A DNA stretch of 13,291 nt from an uncultured Cocleimonas sp. (lineage in GTDB: Bacteria; Pseudomonadota; Gammaproteobacteria; Thiotrichales; Thiotrichaceae), in assembly GCA_938041705.1 (NCBI GenBank), contig CALISP010000114.1, positions 1 to 13,291 on the forward strand, given 5' to 3'. A program made the position numbers and the translations under genes. The notes under the pieces were generated by a model that ran no database searches, had not been told where the DNA came from, and saw only the letters and a program-made list of their open reading frames with translations. Of this stretch, positions 6,744 through 13,291 are shown in pieces (positions within the stretch are counted from its first letter, which is position 1; each line of letters starts with the position of its first letter).

Positions 6744-8042
6744 ATGAATGTATTGATCAAATTAACTTCGCGAAAAATTTTATTGGTTTGTACCGTTTTA
6801 TTATTAACTGCCTGTGGTGGAAGTGAATCTTCTAGAGATGCACGACTAGCTTCTACAGACTTACAACGACTTGCAGATAATTCAGTAGCACAAGCTGTTG
6901 TTGTAGCTCCTACGGGCTTTAATTCAAATGAAATTGCAAGTGCTGCATTAAGTGCTGCTGCTGGACAACCTGTTAACGCTGGCCTACCTGGTATTGCTGA
7001 TGTCTATATAGGAACTATAGATCTTCCTTATTACTTTGACACTTCAAATTCAACCACAAGCTTTTGGCACCCAGCATTAATAGTACGTGAAACTTTAACA
7101 GTTCCTTTAATGATGACACTACCTAATGCAAATTCAGGACAAACTATGCCTGCGGCAGGTTGGCCTATAGTAATGTATCAGCATGGTATTACTCGTAATC
7201 GTACGGATGTAATTGCTTACGCAGATGCTCAAGCTCAAGCTGGGTTTGCGGTAATTGCTATCGATTTGCCAACACATGGTGTAGTTGATGCAACTAATCC
7301 TTTTAACGCTATTAACAGTCCATTTCCAACAGATGTTGAGCAAACATTTGGTGCAAATGTTGTTTCTGGCCAGAACTTTATCAATCTACCTAGCTTATTA
7401 ACTTCACGTGACAATCTTCGTCAAGGTGCTGCAAACCTTATTACTTTAAGAAAAAGTCTTGGTAATATTGCAAATATCGATACTTCACGCGTAGGACTAA
7501 TTGCTCATTCACTAGGCGGTATGGTTGCGATACCTTACTTAGCTGTTGAGACAACCTCAACTCCTAGTTCAATAGTCATGTCAGGAGCTACCATAACTCA
7601 AGTATTACAAGAGTCAGCTTCCTTTGGTCCTGTAGTGGCCGCAGGTCTAGCAGGTCTAGGGGTTACATCTCCAGCAGATGTAGATGCATTTTATGCAAAT
7701 GCACAAGAAATAGTTGATGCTGGTGAACCAGCAAATTATGCTGCTGCTGCTGCTGCAAATCATCCTATTCATTTAATTGAAGTTTTAGGAGATCAAACAG
7801 TACCGAATTCATCTACAGAAAATCTTGCCGCTATTATGAGTGCAAATAGTATCAGTACGACTACTCCAGGCATTGCTGCTGGCAACACAGGTATTGTTCG
7901 CTTTACTGAAGGAGCTCATAGCTCACCTTTAAGTCCTGCGGCTAGCCTTGCAGCAACTTTTGAAATACAAGGTCAATTGGCTGCATTTCAAGCTACAAAT
8001 GGTACAACTATAGTAATTACAAACGGTAATGTAATTCAATAA
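6744..8042 (+). CDS. Lipoprotein alpha/beta-hydrolase, VolA/Pla-1-like lipase (short form)
   Basis: This is a 432-residue exported lipase or esterase. The N-terminus is a lipoprotein signal ending in the lipobox L-T-A-C with Cys24, followed by GG and Ser residues. There is no Asp at +2, so outer-membrane sorting is expected. The alpha/beta-hydrolase elements are in order: an oxyanion-type YQHGITRNR (H147-G148), the nucleophile elbow AHSLGG (Ser256), an acid in GDQTVPN (Asp350) and a His in EGAHSSP (His392). These fit the Pla-1/cef/VolA extracellular lipase group, whose members are near 800 residues; this one lacks most of the N-terminal part. In Vibrio cholerae, VolA is a surface phospholipase encoded next to fadL, so the divergent FadL-like gene supports a lipid-cleavage and uptake role. 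Exact substrate and surface exposure are inferred. A (GCT)5 run encodes an Ala tract at 7740-7757. A strong terminator follows. Confidence 0.85.
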   Translation: MNVLIKLTSRKILLVCTVLLLTACGGSESSRDARLASTDLQRLADNSVAQAVVVAPTGFNSNEIASAALSAAAGQPVNAGLPGIADVYIGTIDLPYYFDTSNSTTSFWHPALIVRETLTVPLMMTLPNANSGQTMPAAGWPIVMYQHGITRNRTDVIAYADAQAQAGFAVIAIDLPTHGVVDATNPFNAINSPFPTDVEQTFGANVVSGQNFINLPSLLTSRDNLRQGAANLITLRKSLGNIANIDTSRVGLIAHSLGGMVAIPYLAVETTSTPSSIVMSGATITQVLQESASFGPVVAAGLAGLGVTSPADVDAFYANAQEIVDAGEPANYAAAAAANHPIHLIEVLGDQTVPNSSTENLAAIMSANSISTTTPGIAAGNTGIVRFTEGAHSSPLSPAASLAATFEIQGQLAAFQATNGTTIVITNGNVIQ

Positions 8043-8063
8043 GGTTTACATCAAATCTAAATA

Positions 8064-8082
8064 AAGACACCCCCCCACTTTT
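8064..8082 (+). repeat. C-rich 19-nt repeat, copy 1
   Basis: Reads AAGACACCCCCCCACTTTT and matches the shared consensus AAGACAYCCCCCYACTTTT. This copy doubles as the left arm of the lipase terminator: an imperfect inverse copy (TAAAAGTAGGAGGG, 8105-8118) forms the right arm. Confidence 0.75.
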
Positions 8083-8126
8083 AGGCCGTTTTCAATAATA
8101 CGGTTAAAAGTAGGAGGGTTTTTTTT
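8070..8126 (+). terminator. Rho-independent terminator of the lipase gene
   Basis: The arms 8071-8088 and 8101-8118 pair through CCCCCC..ACTTTTAG.CCG against CGG.TTAAAAGT..GGAGGG, with one mismatch, two bulges and one G-U pair, around a 12-nt loop. Eight T residues follow at 8119-8126. It starts 28 bp after the lipase stop codon and points the same way. Confidence 0.88.
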
Positions 8127-8152
8127 ATGTCTATAATATATTTATTAGTGAT

Positions 8153-8245
8153 AATTGATTCTACTTATCTAGTAAATTGATTCTGTTTAAATACTATCCT
8201 TCTATCTGAAAGTGACCTCACTTATCTTAATCAGAATGATCATTC
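8153..8245. promoter_or_regulatory. Direct repeat plus two palindromes, operator-like
   Basis: AATTGATTCT occurs at 8153-8162 and again at 8175-8184, a 22-bp period that puts both on the same face of the helix. Downstream are two perfect palindromes, AAGTGACCTCACTT arms (8210-8215 and 8218-8223, two-base centre) and GAATGATCATTC (8234-8245). They lie just before the hairpin cluster and could be control sites for it. No protein can be named. Confidence 0.35.
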
Positions 8246-8274
8246 CTCATGCTTGTGAGATATTACTTGCACAG

Positions 8275-8434
8275 ACAGTTAAGCAATTTTAAATAACTGT
8301 TTTGGCTAACAACAAAACTAAGCCCCCCCAATATTTTTTATGTTGTTAGCCCGAGTCATTTGACTCTCCATCCTATCAAAGTACCCCCTTTACTTTGACA
8401 GGGTAACTTAAGCCAGACTTCGGTCTGGCTTCTT
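8275..8434 (+). ncRNA. Candidate structured small RNA (five consecutive hairpins)
   Basis: Five stems follow one another: ACAGTTA/TAACTGT (8275-8281, 8294-8300); an exact 11-bp stem GGCTAACAACA/TGTTGTTAGCC (8304-8314, 8341-8351) around a loop containing C7; GAGTCA/TGACTC (8353-8358, 8361-8366); a 12-bp stem with one A-C mismatch (8372-8383, 8391-8402) and loop CCCCCTT; and an exact 8-bp stem AGCCAGAC/GTCTGGCT (8411-8418, 8423-8430) capped by UUCG and followed by TCTTTA. The last is terminator-like on the plus strand, although its U-tract is short. Long exact pairing without a reading frame suggests a folded RNA. I found no match to 6S, SRP, tmRNA, RNase P, Qrr or c-di-GMP riboswitch patterns I know. 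No convincing promoter was seen, so it could also be read-through leader or tandem terminators. Confidence 0.45.
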
Positions 8435-8456
8435 TATGCCTATAATTTTTATACAG

Positions 8457-8475
8457 AAGACACCCCCCTACTTTT
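8457..8475 (+). repeat. C-rich 19-nt repeat, copy 2
   Basis: Reads AAGACACCCCCCTACTTTT, one base different from copy 1. It lies 27 bp after the terminator-like stem of the candidate RNA. No inverse copy is nearby, so it is not itself a hairpin arm. Confidence 0.75.
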
Positions 8476-8557
8476 AACATGTTTCTTTCAGTCATATTAA
8501 ATCTAACCATATTGTTGCCTAACCTGTATTTTTACTGAGGTATTACATTATTATTAA

Positions 8558-8572
8558 TGAAAATGATAATCA
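8558..8572. promoter_or_regulatory. Fur-box-like 7-1-7 sequence upstream of the dehydrogenase gene
   Basis: TGAAAATGATAATCA matches the 7-1-7 Fur pattern TGATAATnATTATCA at 12 of 14 positions and sits 90 bp before the dehydrogenase start. The surroundings are AT-rich, so a chance match is quite possible. Confidence 0.25.
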
Positions 8573-8662
8573 GGGATATTGGACAATCTTAGTGTTTTCA
8601 TGAGATTCTATTTTTACGTTTTTTCTTACACATAAAGTTAATCATAATTTAAGGATCTAGCT

Positions 8663-9370
8663 ATGGCACAAACTATTGTAATTACTGGCGCCAGCAGTGG
8701 AATAGGTGCGGCAACAGCATATAAATTTTTAGACGCTGGTTGGAATGTTGCTTTATTAGCTCGACGTTTAGATATGCTTGAAAAAATTAGCGATTCAAAT
8801 GAAAACGCCATCAGTATAGTTTGTGATGTTACAGATGAGACTGCAGTAAAGAACGCTTTTACAAAAGCATCTAATCATTTTGGAGAAATTGATGTCTTAT
8901 TTAATAATGCCGGTATTTTTCCACCAGGATCACGTTTTGATGAAATTTCTTTAGAGGCATGGAAATCATCTGTAGATGTTAACCTAACTGGGATGTTTAT
9001 ATGTGCGCGTGAAGCTTTTCGTCACATGACAAAAAGTGGTGGCCGAATAATCAACAATGGATCTATATCTGCCGTTACTCCACGTGCCAATTCAGCGGCG
9101 TATACATCGACTAAACATGCTATTACCGGTCTTACTAAGTGTATAGCACTTGATGGCAGGGACCTGAATATTTGTTGTGGACAAATCGATATTGGTAATG
9201 CCAACACTGAGCTGGTAGCAAACCTTATAAAACAAGGCGGGCCTATGGAAACTATGGATGTTAAGGATGCAGCAAATGCTGTTTTTAATATGGCAAACCT
9301 GCCATTAAGTACTAATGTTTTATCTATGACAATTATGGCTAATAAGATGCCTTTTGTAGGTCGTGGCTAG
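8663..9370 (+). CDS. Short-chain dehydrogenase/reductase (SDR) family oxidoreductase
   Basis: This is a 235-residue classical SDR, a cytoplasmic NAD(P)-dependent alcohol or ketone oxidoreductase. The cofactor site TGASSGIG is at residues 8-15 and the structural NNAG at 81-84. The catalytic Ser134, Tyr147 and Lys151 have the usual YxxxK spacing with Ser 13 before Tyr. ARR after the second strand (LLARR) suggests NADPH preference, by analogy with other SDRs. The later stretch CCGQIDIGNANTELV is shared with a group of uncharacterised bacterial SDRs. The start ATG has AAGGA seven bases upstream. It stands alone on the plus strand and converges with the LysE-type gene 34 bp away, with no clear terminator in the gap. 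The substrate cannot be told from sequence. Confidence 0.9.
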   Translation: MAQTIVITGASSGIGAATAYKFLDAGWNVALLARRLDMLEKISDSNENAISIVCDVTDETAVKNAFTKASNHFGEIDVLFNNAGIFPPGSRFDEISLEAWKSSVDVNLTGMFICAREAFRHMTKSGGRIINNGSISAVTPRANSAAYTSTKHAITGLTKCIALDGRDLNICCGQIDIGNANTELVANLIKQGGPMETMDVKDAANAVFNMANLPLSTNVLSMTIMANKMPFVGRG

Positions 9371-9404
9371 AACAGAATGTCTAAATGTATTTGTATTCTA
9401 TTAA

Positions 9405-10031
9405 TCAGTTACTAGTACCTCGACTGACTAAAAATATACCCGCACCAATCATGATACTTCCAGCGGTTCTATTTAATCTCTGAATCGCTTTACTGGATTT
9501 CAAATATTGTCTTACTGATGATGCCCCTAATGAAACCATCATTAAACCAGCCATAAGAGCAATGAGTGTTAGAACACAAATAAGAAATATATCAGCTCGA
9601 TTTAGTGAGGCCAGATCTATAAATGTCGGTAAAAAAGCGATATAAAACAATATTACTTTTGGATTCGAAGCAGATATTAAAAAGCCTTGAACAAATCCGC
9701 TAAACCAAGACATTGGTTTTTCTGTCGCTTTTTTAAAATCTGTAGTGACTTCGGCCGTCCACATTTTCCAACCGAGATAAATTAAATAAGCAGCACCTGT
9801 GAAACGTATTACTAGAAATAAACCTGAATAGTTTTCTGCTATAGCCGCTAAACCATAAGTAGCTAGTATTAAATATATAATATCGCTAATACTCATCCCA
9901 AGAGACATAGGTATACAATCTTTTACACCTGTACTCAAGGCCTTACCTAATAAAGCAAAAATACCAGGACCTGGGGTAATTCCAAATATAAAGATGGCTA
10001 TAAAAAATGAAATTGCAGCTTCTAAAGACAT
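9405..10031 (-). CDS. LysE/RhtB family amino-acid (metabolite) exporter
   Basis: This is a 208-residue inner-membrane protein of the LysE/RhtB family, which exports amino acids such as lysine, homoserine or threonine. It shows the family's TPGPGIFALLGKALSTG stretch at about residues 19-35 and a second conserved segment, ASNPKVILFYIAFLPTF. Hydrophobic stretches are consistent with six membrane helices, and the length is typical. The start ATG is preceded by AGGAAG. It lies downstream of mnmE on the same strand but is separated by 177 bp holding a C-rich repeat, so it is probably a separate unit. The exported substrate is unknown. Confidence 0.9.
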   Translation of the reverse strand: MSLEAAISFFIAIFIFGITPGPGIFALLGKALSTGVKDCIPMSLGMSISDIIYLILATYGLAAIAENYSGLFLVIRFTGAAYLIYLGWKMWTAEVTTDFKKATEKPMSWFSGFVQGFLISASNPKVILFYIAFLPTFIDLASLNRADIFLICVLTLIALMAGLMMVSLGASSVRQYLKSSKAIQRLNRTAGSIMIGAGIFLVSRGTSN

Positions 10032-10118
10032 TTCTTCTTCCTAAATACTGATAGCTAAGTAACTTAATTAATTATCTAAATATTAACGCTTGTCGGTTCA
10101 GACAAAAAGTAATCAAAA

Positions 10119-10137
10119 AAGACATCCCCCTACTTTT
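10119..10137 (+). repeat. C-rich 19-nt repeat, copy 3
   Basis: Reads AAGACATCCCCCTACTTTT, one base different from copy 2. It sits in the 177-bp gap between the LysE-type gene and the end of mnmE. A short inverse element AAAAGTA (10105-10111) could pair with TACTTTT (10131-10137) across a 19-nt loop, a weak hairpin. No standard terminator for mnmE is visible in this gap. Confidence 0.7.
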
Positions 10138-10208
10138 GGAATAAATGTTGTAGTTTTTCAAAATACACTTGAGGACTTTATTTTATAGAGGCTAGTGATT
10201 TAAATAAT

Positions 10209-11576
10209 TTATTTCCCAATACAAAAACTACTAAATATTTCACCTAATAAATCATCAGACGTAAATTTACCCGTTATTTGTCCTAGCTCGTCTTGTGCTA
10301 GTCTTAGTTCTTCTGCCATTAATTCTCCAGCATTAAACTCAACTAGTTGTACTTCTGCATTGTTAACTAGCTGTCGAGTATTTTCTAAGGAACGTAAATG
10401 TCGACGACGAGCGATAAAAACATCTTCTCCGTTATTTTGATATCCCATACGCTGTTTCAATTCAGCTTTTAAAATATCTATGCCTAAACCTTGTTTGGCT
10501 GATATATAAATCTTTTCGCCACGTTTACCTGCTTCCTCTTGACGTAAATCAATCTTATTTTGAACAATCAGTAAGGGCAGCATTTCTGGTAATTTCTTCA
10601 CAATATTATCATTACTAGTAACTGTATGTGACTCTCCTAGTAACAAAAGCGCGATATCTGCTTTTTCTATAGCTTGCCATGCGCGCTCAATTCCAATTTT
10701 TTCCACAACATCGTCACTTTCTCTAAGTCCTGCAGTATCGATTAAGTGAAGTGGCATTCCATCAAGATTAATTGACTCGTGTAATACATCTCGTGTTGTC
10801 CCTGCGATGTCCGTAACAATTGCAGATTCGTTACCAGATAAGACATTAAGTAAGCTTGATTTACCCGCATTTGGCTCACCTATTATCACGAGGTTTAAAC
10901 CATTTCTTAATAAACACCCTTGTGTTGCTTTGGCCGTTAATTCTGCTAGTTGATCTTTGATGATATTCAATCGAATCATTACGCTTTCATCTGCGAGAAA
11001 ATCAATTTCCTCTTCAGGAAAATCTAATGCTGCTTCAACGTATACACGCATTTCAATCATTTTTATTAATAATGATTGTATAGCTTTTGAGAAATCACCT
11101 TGTAAAGATCGTAAAGCAGATCTTGCTGCTTGTTCAGAACCAGAATCAATTAAGTCTGCAATCGCTTCTGCTTGAGTTAAATCAAGTTTGTCATTGAGAA
11201 AGGCTCTTTCCGAAAATTCACCAGGTCTTGCAACGCGTGCACCTAATTCTAAGCAACGCTGCATGAGCATATCTAAAACGATTTGCCCACCATGACCTTG
11301 CAACTCTAAAACATCCTCACCAGTGAATGAATTTGGTCCAGGAAAGTACAGTGCAACACCATCATCTAATGTTTGACCTTGATTATCTTTAAATAGACGA
11401 TGGCTAGCTTTGTGTGGGTGGGGTAATGAACCTAAAATGTGTTGTGAAATATCGACAACTTTAGGTCCTGATATGCGGATAATACCAACACCACCACGAC
11501 CGGATGGTGTTGCAATTGCAGCAATTGTATCGATACTGCTATCTGCGCGATTAACGCTCTCTGATACACTTATCAT
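10209..11576 (-). CDS. mnmE: tRNA uridine-5-carboxymethylaminomethyl(34) synthesis GTPase MnmE
   Basis: MnmE works with MnmG to modify the wobble uridine (U34) of certain tRNAs, using a methylene-THF-derived carbon, glycine or ammonium, and GTP. The 455 residues match the family (454 in E. coli). The N-terminal folate-binding domain begins DTIAAIATPSGRGGVGIIRISG (residues 16-37). A helical domain follows with an inserted G domain: Walker A GEPNAGKSS (233-241), TDIAGTTRD (255-263), DTAG (280-283) and NKID (340-343). The C-terminus is FCIGK with the conserved Cys452. The first dozen residues are extra relative to E. coli, and the ATG has only a weak, distant AGGG, so a slightly later start is possible. 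It follows yidC after 109 bp, the usual yidC-mnmE order. That gap contains CGTTAT/ATAACG (11657-11662, 11677-11682) but no terminator T-run. Confidence 0.97.
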   Translation of the reverse strand: MISVSESVNRADSSIDTIAAIATPSGRGGVGIIRISGPKVVDISQHILGSLPHPHKASHRLFKDNQGQTLDDGVALYFPGPNSFTGEDVLELQGHGGQIVLDMLMQRCLELGARVARPGEFSERAFLNDKLDLTQAEAIADLIDSGSEQAARSALRSLQGDFSKAIQSLLIKMIEMRVYVEAALDFPEEEIDFLADESVMIRLNIIKDQLAELTAKATQGCLLRNGLNLVIIGEPNAGKSSLLNVLSGNESAIVTDIAGTTRDVLHESINLDGMPLHLIDTAGLRESDDVVEKIGIERAWQAIEKADIALLLLGESHTVTSNDNIVKKLPEMLPLLIVQNKIDLRQEEAGKRGEKIYISAKQGLGIDILKAELKQRMGYQNNGEDVFIARRRHLRSLENTRQLVNNAEVQLVEFNAGELMAEELRLAQDELGQITGKFTSDDLLGEIFSSFCIGK

Positions 11577-11685
11577 GAGGATAAATTACCCTGAAATTAG
11601 AGTTCATCAAACTTATAAACGCTTCATTAGAGTTAAGCTTATAAAGAGTCTCTGGACGTTATAGTTACTGCTATAGATAACGCAA

Positions 11686-13291
11686 CTATGCGACCTTAGT
11701 ATCACCAATAATCTTCTTATTAATAAACCATTGCTGAAAGATAGATAAAATATTATTTACTACCCAGTAAAGTACTAAACCAGCAGGGAAGAATAAAAAC
11801 ATAACCGTAAACACTACTGGTAGGTAAGTGAATATCTTTTGTTGCATTGGGTCTGCAACTGCAGGTGGATTCAACTTCTGTTGAATGAACATGCTTAAAC
11901 CCATAATTAACGGCAAAATGAAGAATGGATCTTTTAAAGATAAATCTTTATACCAAAGAATCCATGGTGCTTGTCTTAATTCAACACTTTCTTGTAATAC
12001 CCAATATAGTCCCATAAATACAGGCATCTGTATCAACATAGGTAAACAACCGCCTAATGGATTTATCTTCTCTTTACGATAGAAATCCATTGTTGCTTTT
12101 TGTTTCGCTTGTGGATCATTTTTAAACTTTTCGCCAATTTCTTTAATTTTTGGACCTAGTTTTTTCATTTTAGCCATCGACTTGTAACTCATTGCCGATG
12201 GATAGAAGAATAATAATTTGATGAACATTGTTAGTAAAATAATTGTCCAACCCCAGTTGCTAACAATATGTTTATTAATAAAACTCATTACAGCAAATAT
12301 AGGCTTTGATACAAATGCGAATATTCCGTAATCGACTGCTAAATCAAGCCCTTTTGATATTTCAGCAAGTGAATCTTGATCCGTTGGACCAATATAAAAT
12401 TGACTATTAAAAGTATCAGACTGGCCATTAGCTATAACCTTCAAAGGTGACTTCACACCAATAATATGACGAGTTTTAGCTTTATCAAAAATTGTATAGT
12501 AATTATTTTCTGAGTCTTTTTCTGGTATCCAAGCACCAACAAAGTAGTGTTGAATAATTGCTGCCCAGCCACCTATAACAGTATCACTAAGGTTTTCATC
12601 ACTGATGTCATCAAAACTTACTTTAATATATTTTTCATTATAATAAGCAGCACCAGTATAAGCGACGTCACCCGCTAATAAACTTCCATCACGCGTGTGT
12701 TCTGCATGACTTAACTGTAAATACTCACTTGCAGACCAGTTATTTTCTGAATTATTTTCAACTTTCTGACTTTGTTTAACTAAATAATTACCGCGTTCAA
12801 ATGTAAATGTCTTAGCCACAGTAATACCGTTTTTAGACCAAGTTAGCGGTACTTCTAGAGTATCTTGTCCATTTTCCAAAGAATATTCTATTTGTGGTGT
12901 ACTAAAAACAGCATAATGATTGGGCGCTAAATCAGCACTCTTTTTACCAGCCACTTGTGAATGAACTAAACCAGATTGAGCAGCATAGTCTTTCAGTTTA
13001 TCGATGATTCTTACTGGAGTATCTTGTTGCTCTAAACTTATTGGATAAGCAGGTAAGTCTGCTTGAACGATTGTTCCACCAACCGTATTAATTTGAATAT
13101 CTAATACGTCTGTTTTTATTGTTATTAACTGTGCTTTTGCATCGACAGTGCTGTTTTGTGGAACAGCGCTAGTAGTATTATTCGTTGCTGCAGCTGGTAC
13201 CGAAGTTGGTACTGAGGTAGGTACAGATGTTGAATCGCTATTTTCAGAAGTAGGTATTTGAGTATTCTGCGAAGGAGCAATAGGAGCGTTC
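11686..13291 (-). CDS. yidC: Membrane protein insertase YidC (N-terminus outside the window)
   Basis: YidC inserts and folds inner-membrane proteins, alone or with SecYEG. The frame stays open from the stop at 11686 to the right edge, giving 534 residues. It contains the large periplasmic domain (IKTDVLDIQINTVGGTIVQADLPAYP with a conserved start, then beta-sandwich sequence) and the C-terminal insertase domain. The latter includes NWGWTIILLTMFIK, a charged cytoplasmic hairpin (SMAKMKKLGPKIKEIGEKF), NPLGGCLPMLIQMPVFMGLYW, SVELRQAPWILWYKDLS and DPMQQKIFTYLPVVFTVMF. A Lys stands where E. coli has the groove Arg366, a common substitution in other bacteria. By comparison with E. coli (548 residues), only the first membrane helix and its flank should be missing. 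The linker after it is low-complexity, with two PTSV repeats and Asn/Ser/Thr-rich sequence. A GTG at 12952-12954 is internal and is not the start. Confidence 0.97.
   Translation of the reverse strand, partial: NAPIAPSQNTQIPTSENSDSTSVPTSVPTSVPAAATNNTTSAVPQNSTVDAKAQLITIKTDVLDIQINTVGGTIVQADLPAYPISLEQQDTPVRIIDKLKDYAAQSGLVHSQVAGKKSADLAPNHYAVFSTPQIEYSLENGQDTLEVPLTWSKNGITVAKTFTFERGNYLVKQSQKVENNSENNWSASEYLQLSHAEHTRDGSLLAGDVAYTGAAYYNEKYIKVSFDDISDENLSDTVIGGWAAIIQHYFVGAWIPEKDSENNYYTIFDKAKTRHIIGVKSPLKVIANGQSDTFNSQFYIGPTDQDSLAEISKGLDLAVDYGIFAFVSKPIFAVMSFINKHIVSNWGWTIILLTMFIKLLFFYPSAMSYKSMAKMKKLGPKIKEIGEKFKNDPQAKQKATMDFYRKEKINPLGGCLPMLIQMPVFMGLYWVLQESVELRQAPWILWYKDLSLKDPFFILPLIMGLSMFIQQKLNPPAVADPMQQKIFTYLPVVFTVMFLFFPAGLVLYWVVNNILSIFQQWFINKKIIGDTKVA

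Larger units (their letters stand above)
8043..8662. other. 620-bp gene-free region packed with repeats and hairpins
   Basis: No reading frame of useful length or coding character is present. In order it holds: the lipase terminator (8070-8126); the direct repeat AATTGATTCT (8153-8162, 8175-8184); palindromes at 8210-8223 and 8234-8245; five consecutive hairpins (8275-8430); the second C-rich repeat (8457-8475); a Fur-box-like sequence (8558-8572); and the ribosome site of the dehydrogenase gene (AAGGA, 8651-8655). The last 180 bp are plain AT-rich DNA apart from the Fur-like site. Confidence 0.7.

Noticed and set aside
7740..7757. (GCT)5GCA microsatellite as a phase-variation site
   Set aside because: It is a triplet run, so slippage would change an Ala tract by whole residues and not switch the frame.
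8350..8430. Possible c-di-GMP (GEMM) riboswitch or Qrr-type small RNA
   Set aside because: The hairpin count and C-rich loops first suggested these, but the conserved GEMM core and the Qrr target-pairing sequence are not present, so no known class is assigned.
10957..11664. Plus-strand frames over mnmE (10957-11175 and 11410-11664)
   Set aside because: They are antisense to a highly conserved gene, with no domain features; treated as shadows.
11657..11682. Inverted repeat between yidC and mnmE as a terminator
   Set aside because: The 6-bp stem has a 14-nt loop and no T-run on the minus strand; co-transcription of the two genes is more likely.
12952..12954. GTG at 12954 as the start of a shorter YidC-like protein
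   Set aside because: The frame continues upstream to the window edge with recognisable YidC periplasmic sequence, so this is an internal Val codon.

Overview
The window is a chromosomal segment of an AT-rich gammaproteobacterium. The evidence is the set of core genes and their arrangements: sucC-sucD of gammaproteobacterial type, a PP0621-family gene fused by overlap to pilS-pilR, an MnmE-YidC pair in the usual near-origin order, and a lipobox lipase of the VolA/Pla-1 type next to a FadL-superfamily porin. A marine or aquatic lifestyle is plausible from the lipid-scavenging pair, but nothing in the sequence fixes genus or order. All long reading frames are intact. I see no insertion sequence, prophage, tRNA, rRNA or CRISPR array.

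Layout. Positions 1-1601 (minus strand) carry sucC followed by the 5' part of sucD, encoding succinyl-CoA synthetase of the TCA cycle. Diverging from them at 1880-5224 is a three-gene unit on the plus strand: a small membrane-anchored Cys-motif protein (PP0621 family), the sensor kinase PilS and its sigma-54-dependent response regulator PilR, which control type IV pili. It ends in a perfect 16-bp bidirectional hairpin terminator (5253-5289) shared with the converging porin gene. Positions 5325-8042 hold a divergent pair, a hatch-less FadL-like outer-membrane barrel (minus) and a secreted or surface alpha/beta-hydrolase lipoprotein (plus). A 345-bp promoter region rich in inverted repeats separates them. 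Together they look like a lipid-cleaving and lipid-uptake module.

Positions 8043-8662 are a 620-bp gene-free region, and the most unusual part of the window. It holds the lipase terminator, a 22-bp-spaced direct repeat, two perfect palindromes, a run of five consecutive hairpins ending in a UUCG-capped terminator-like stem (a candidate small RNA), two copies of a C-rich 19-nt repeat and a Fur-box-like site. A third copy of the C-rich repeat lies at 10119-10137.

The right part holds a short-chain dehydrogenase (plus), a converging LysE/RhtB exporter (minus), then mnmE (tRNA U34 modification GTPase) and yidC (membrane insertase, N-terminus outside the window), both minus. The best candidates for something not yet described are the multi-hairpin RNA-like element at 8275-8434 and the C-rich repeat family around it. 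Both are inferences from visible base pairing and repetition only.
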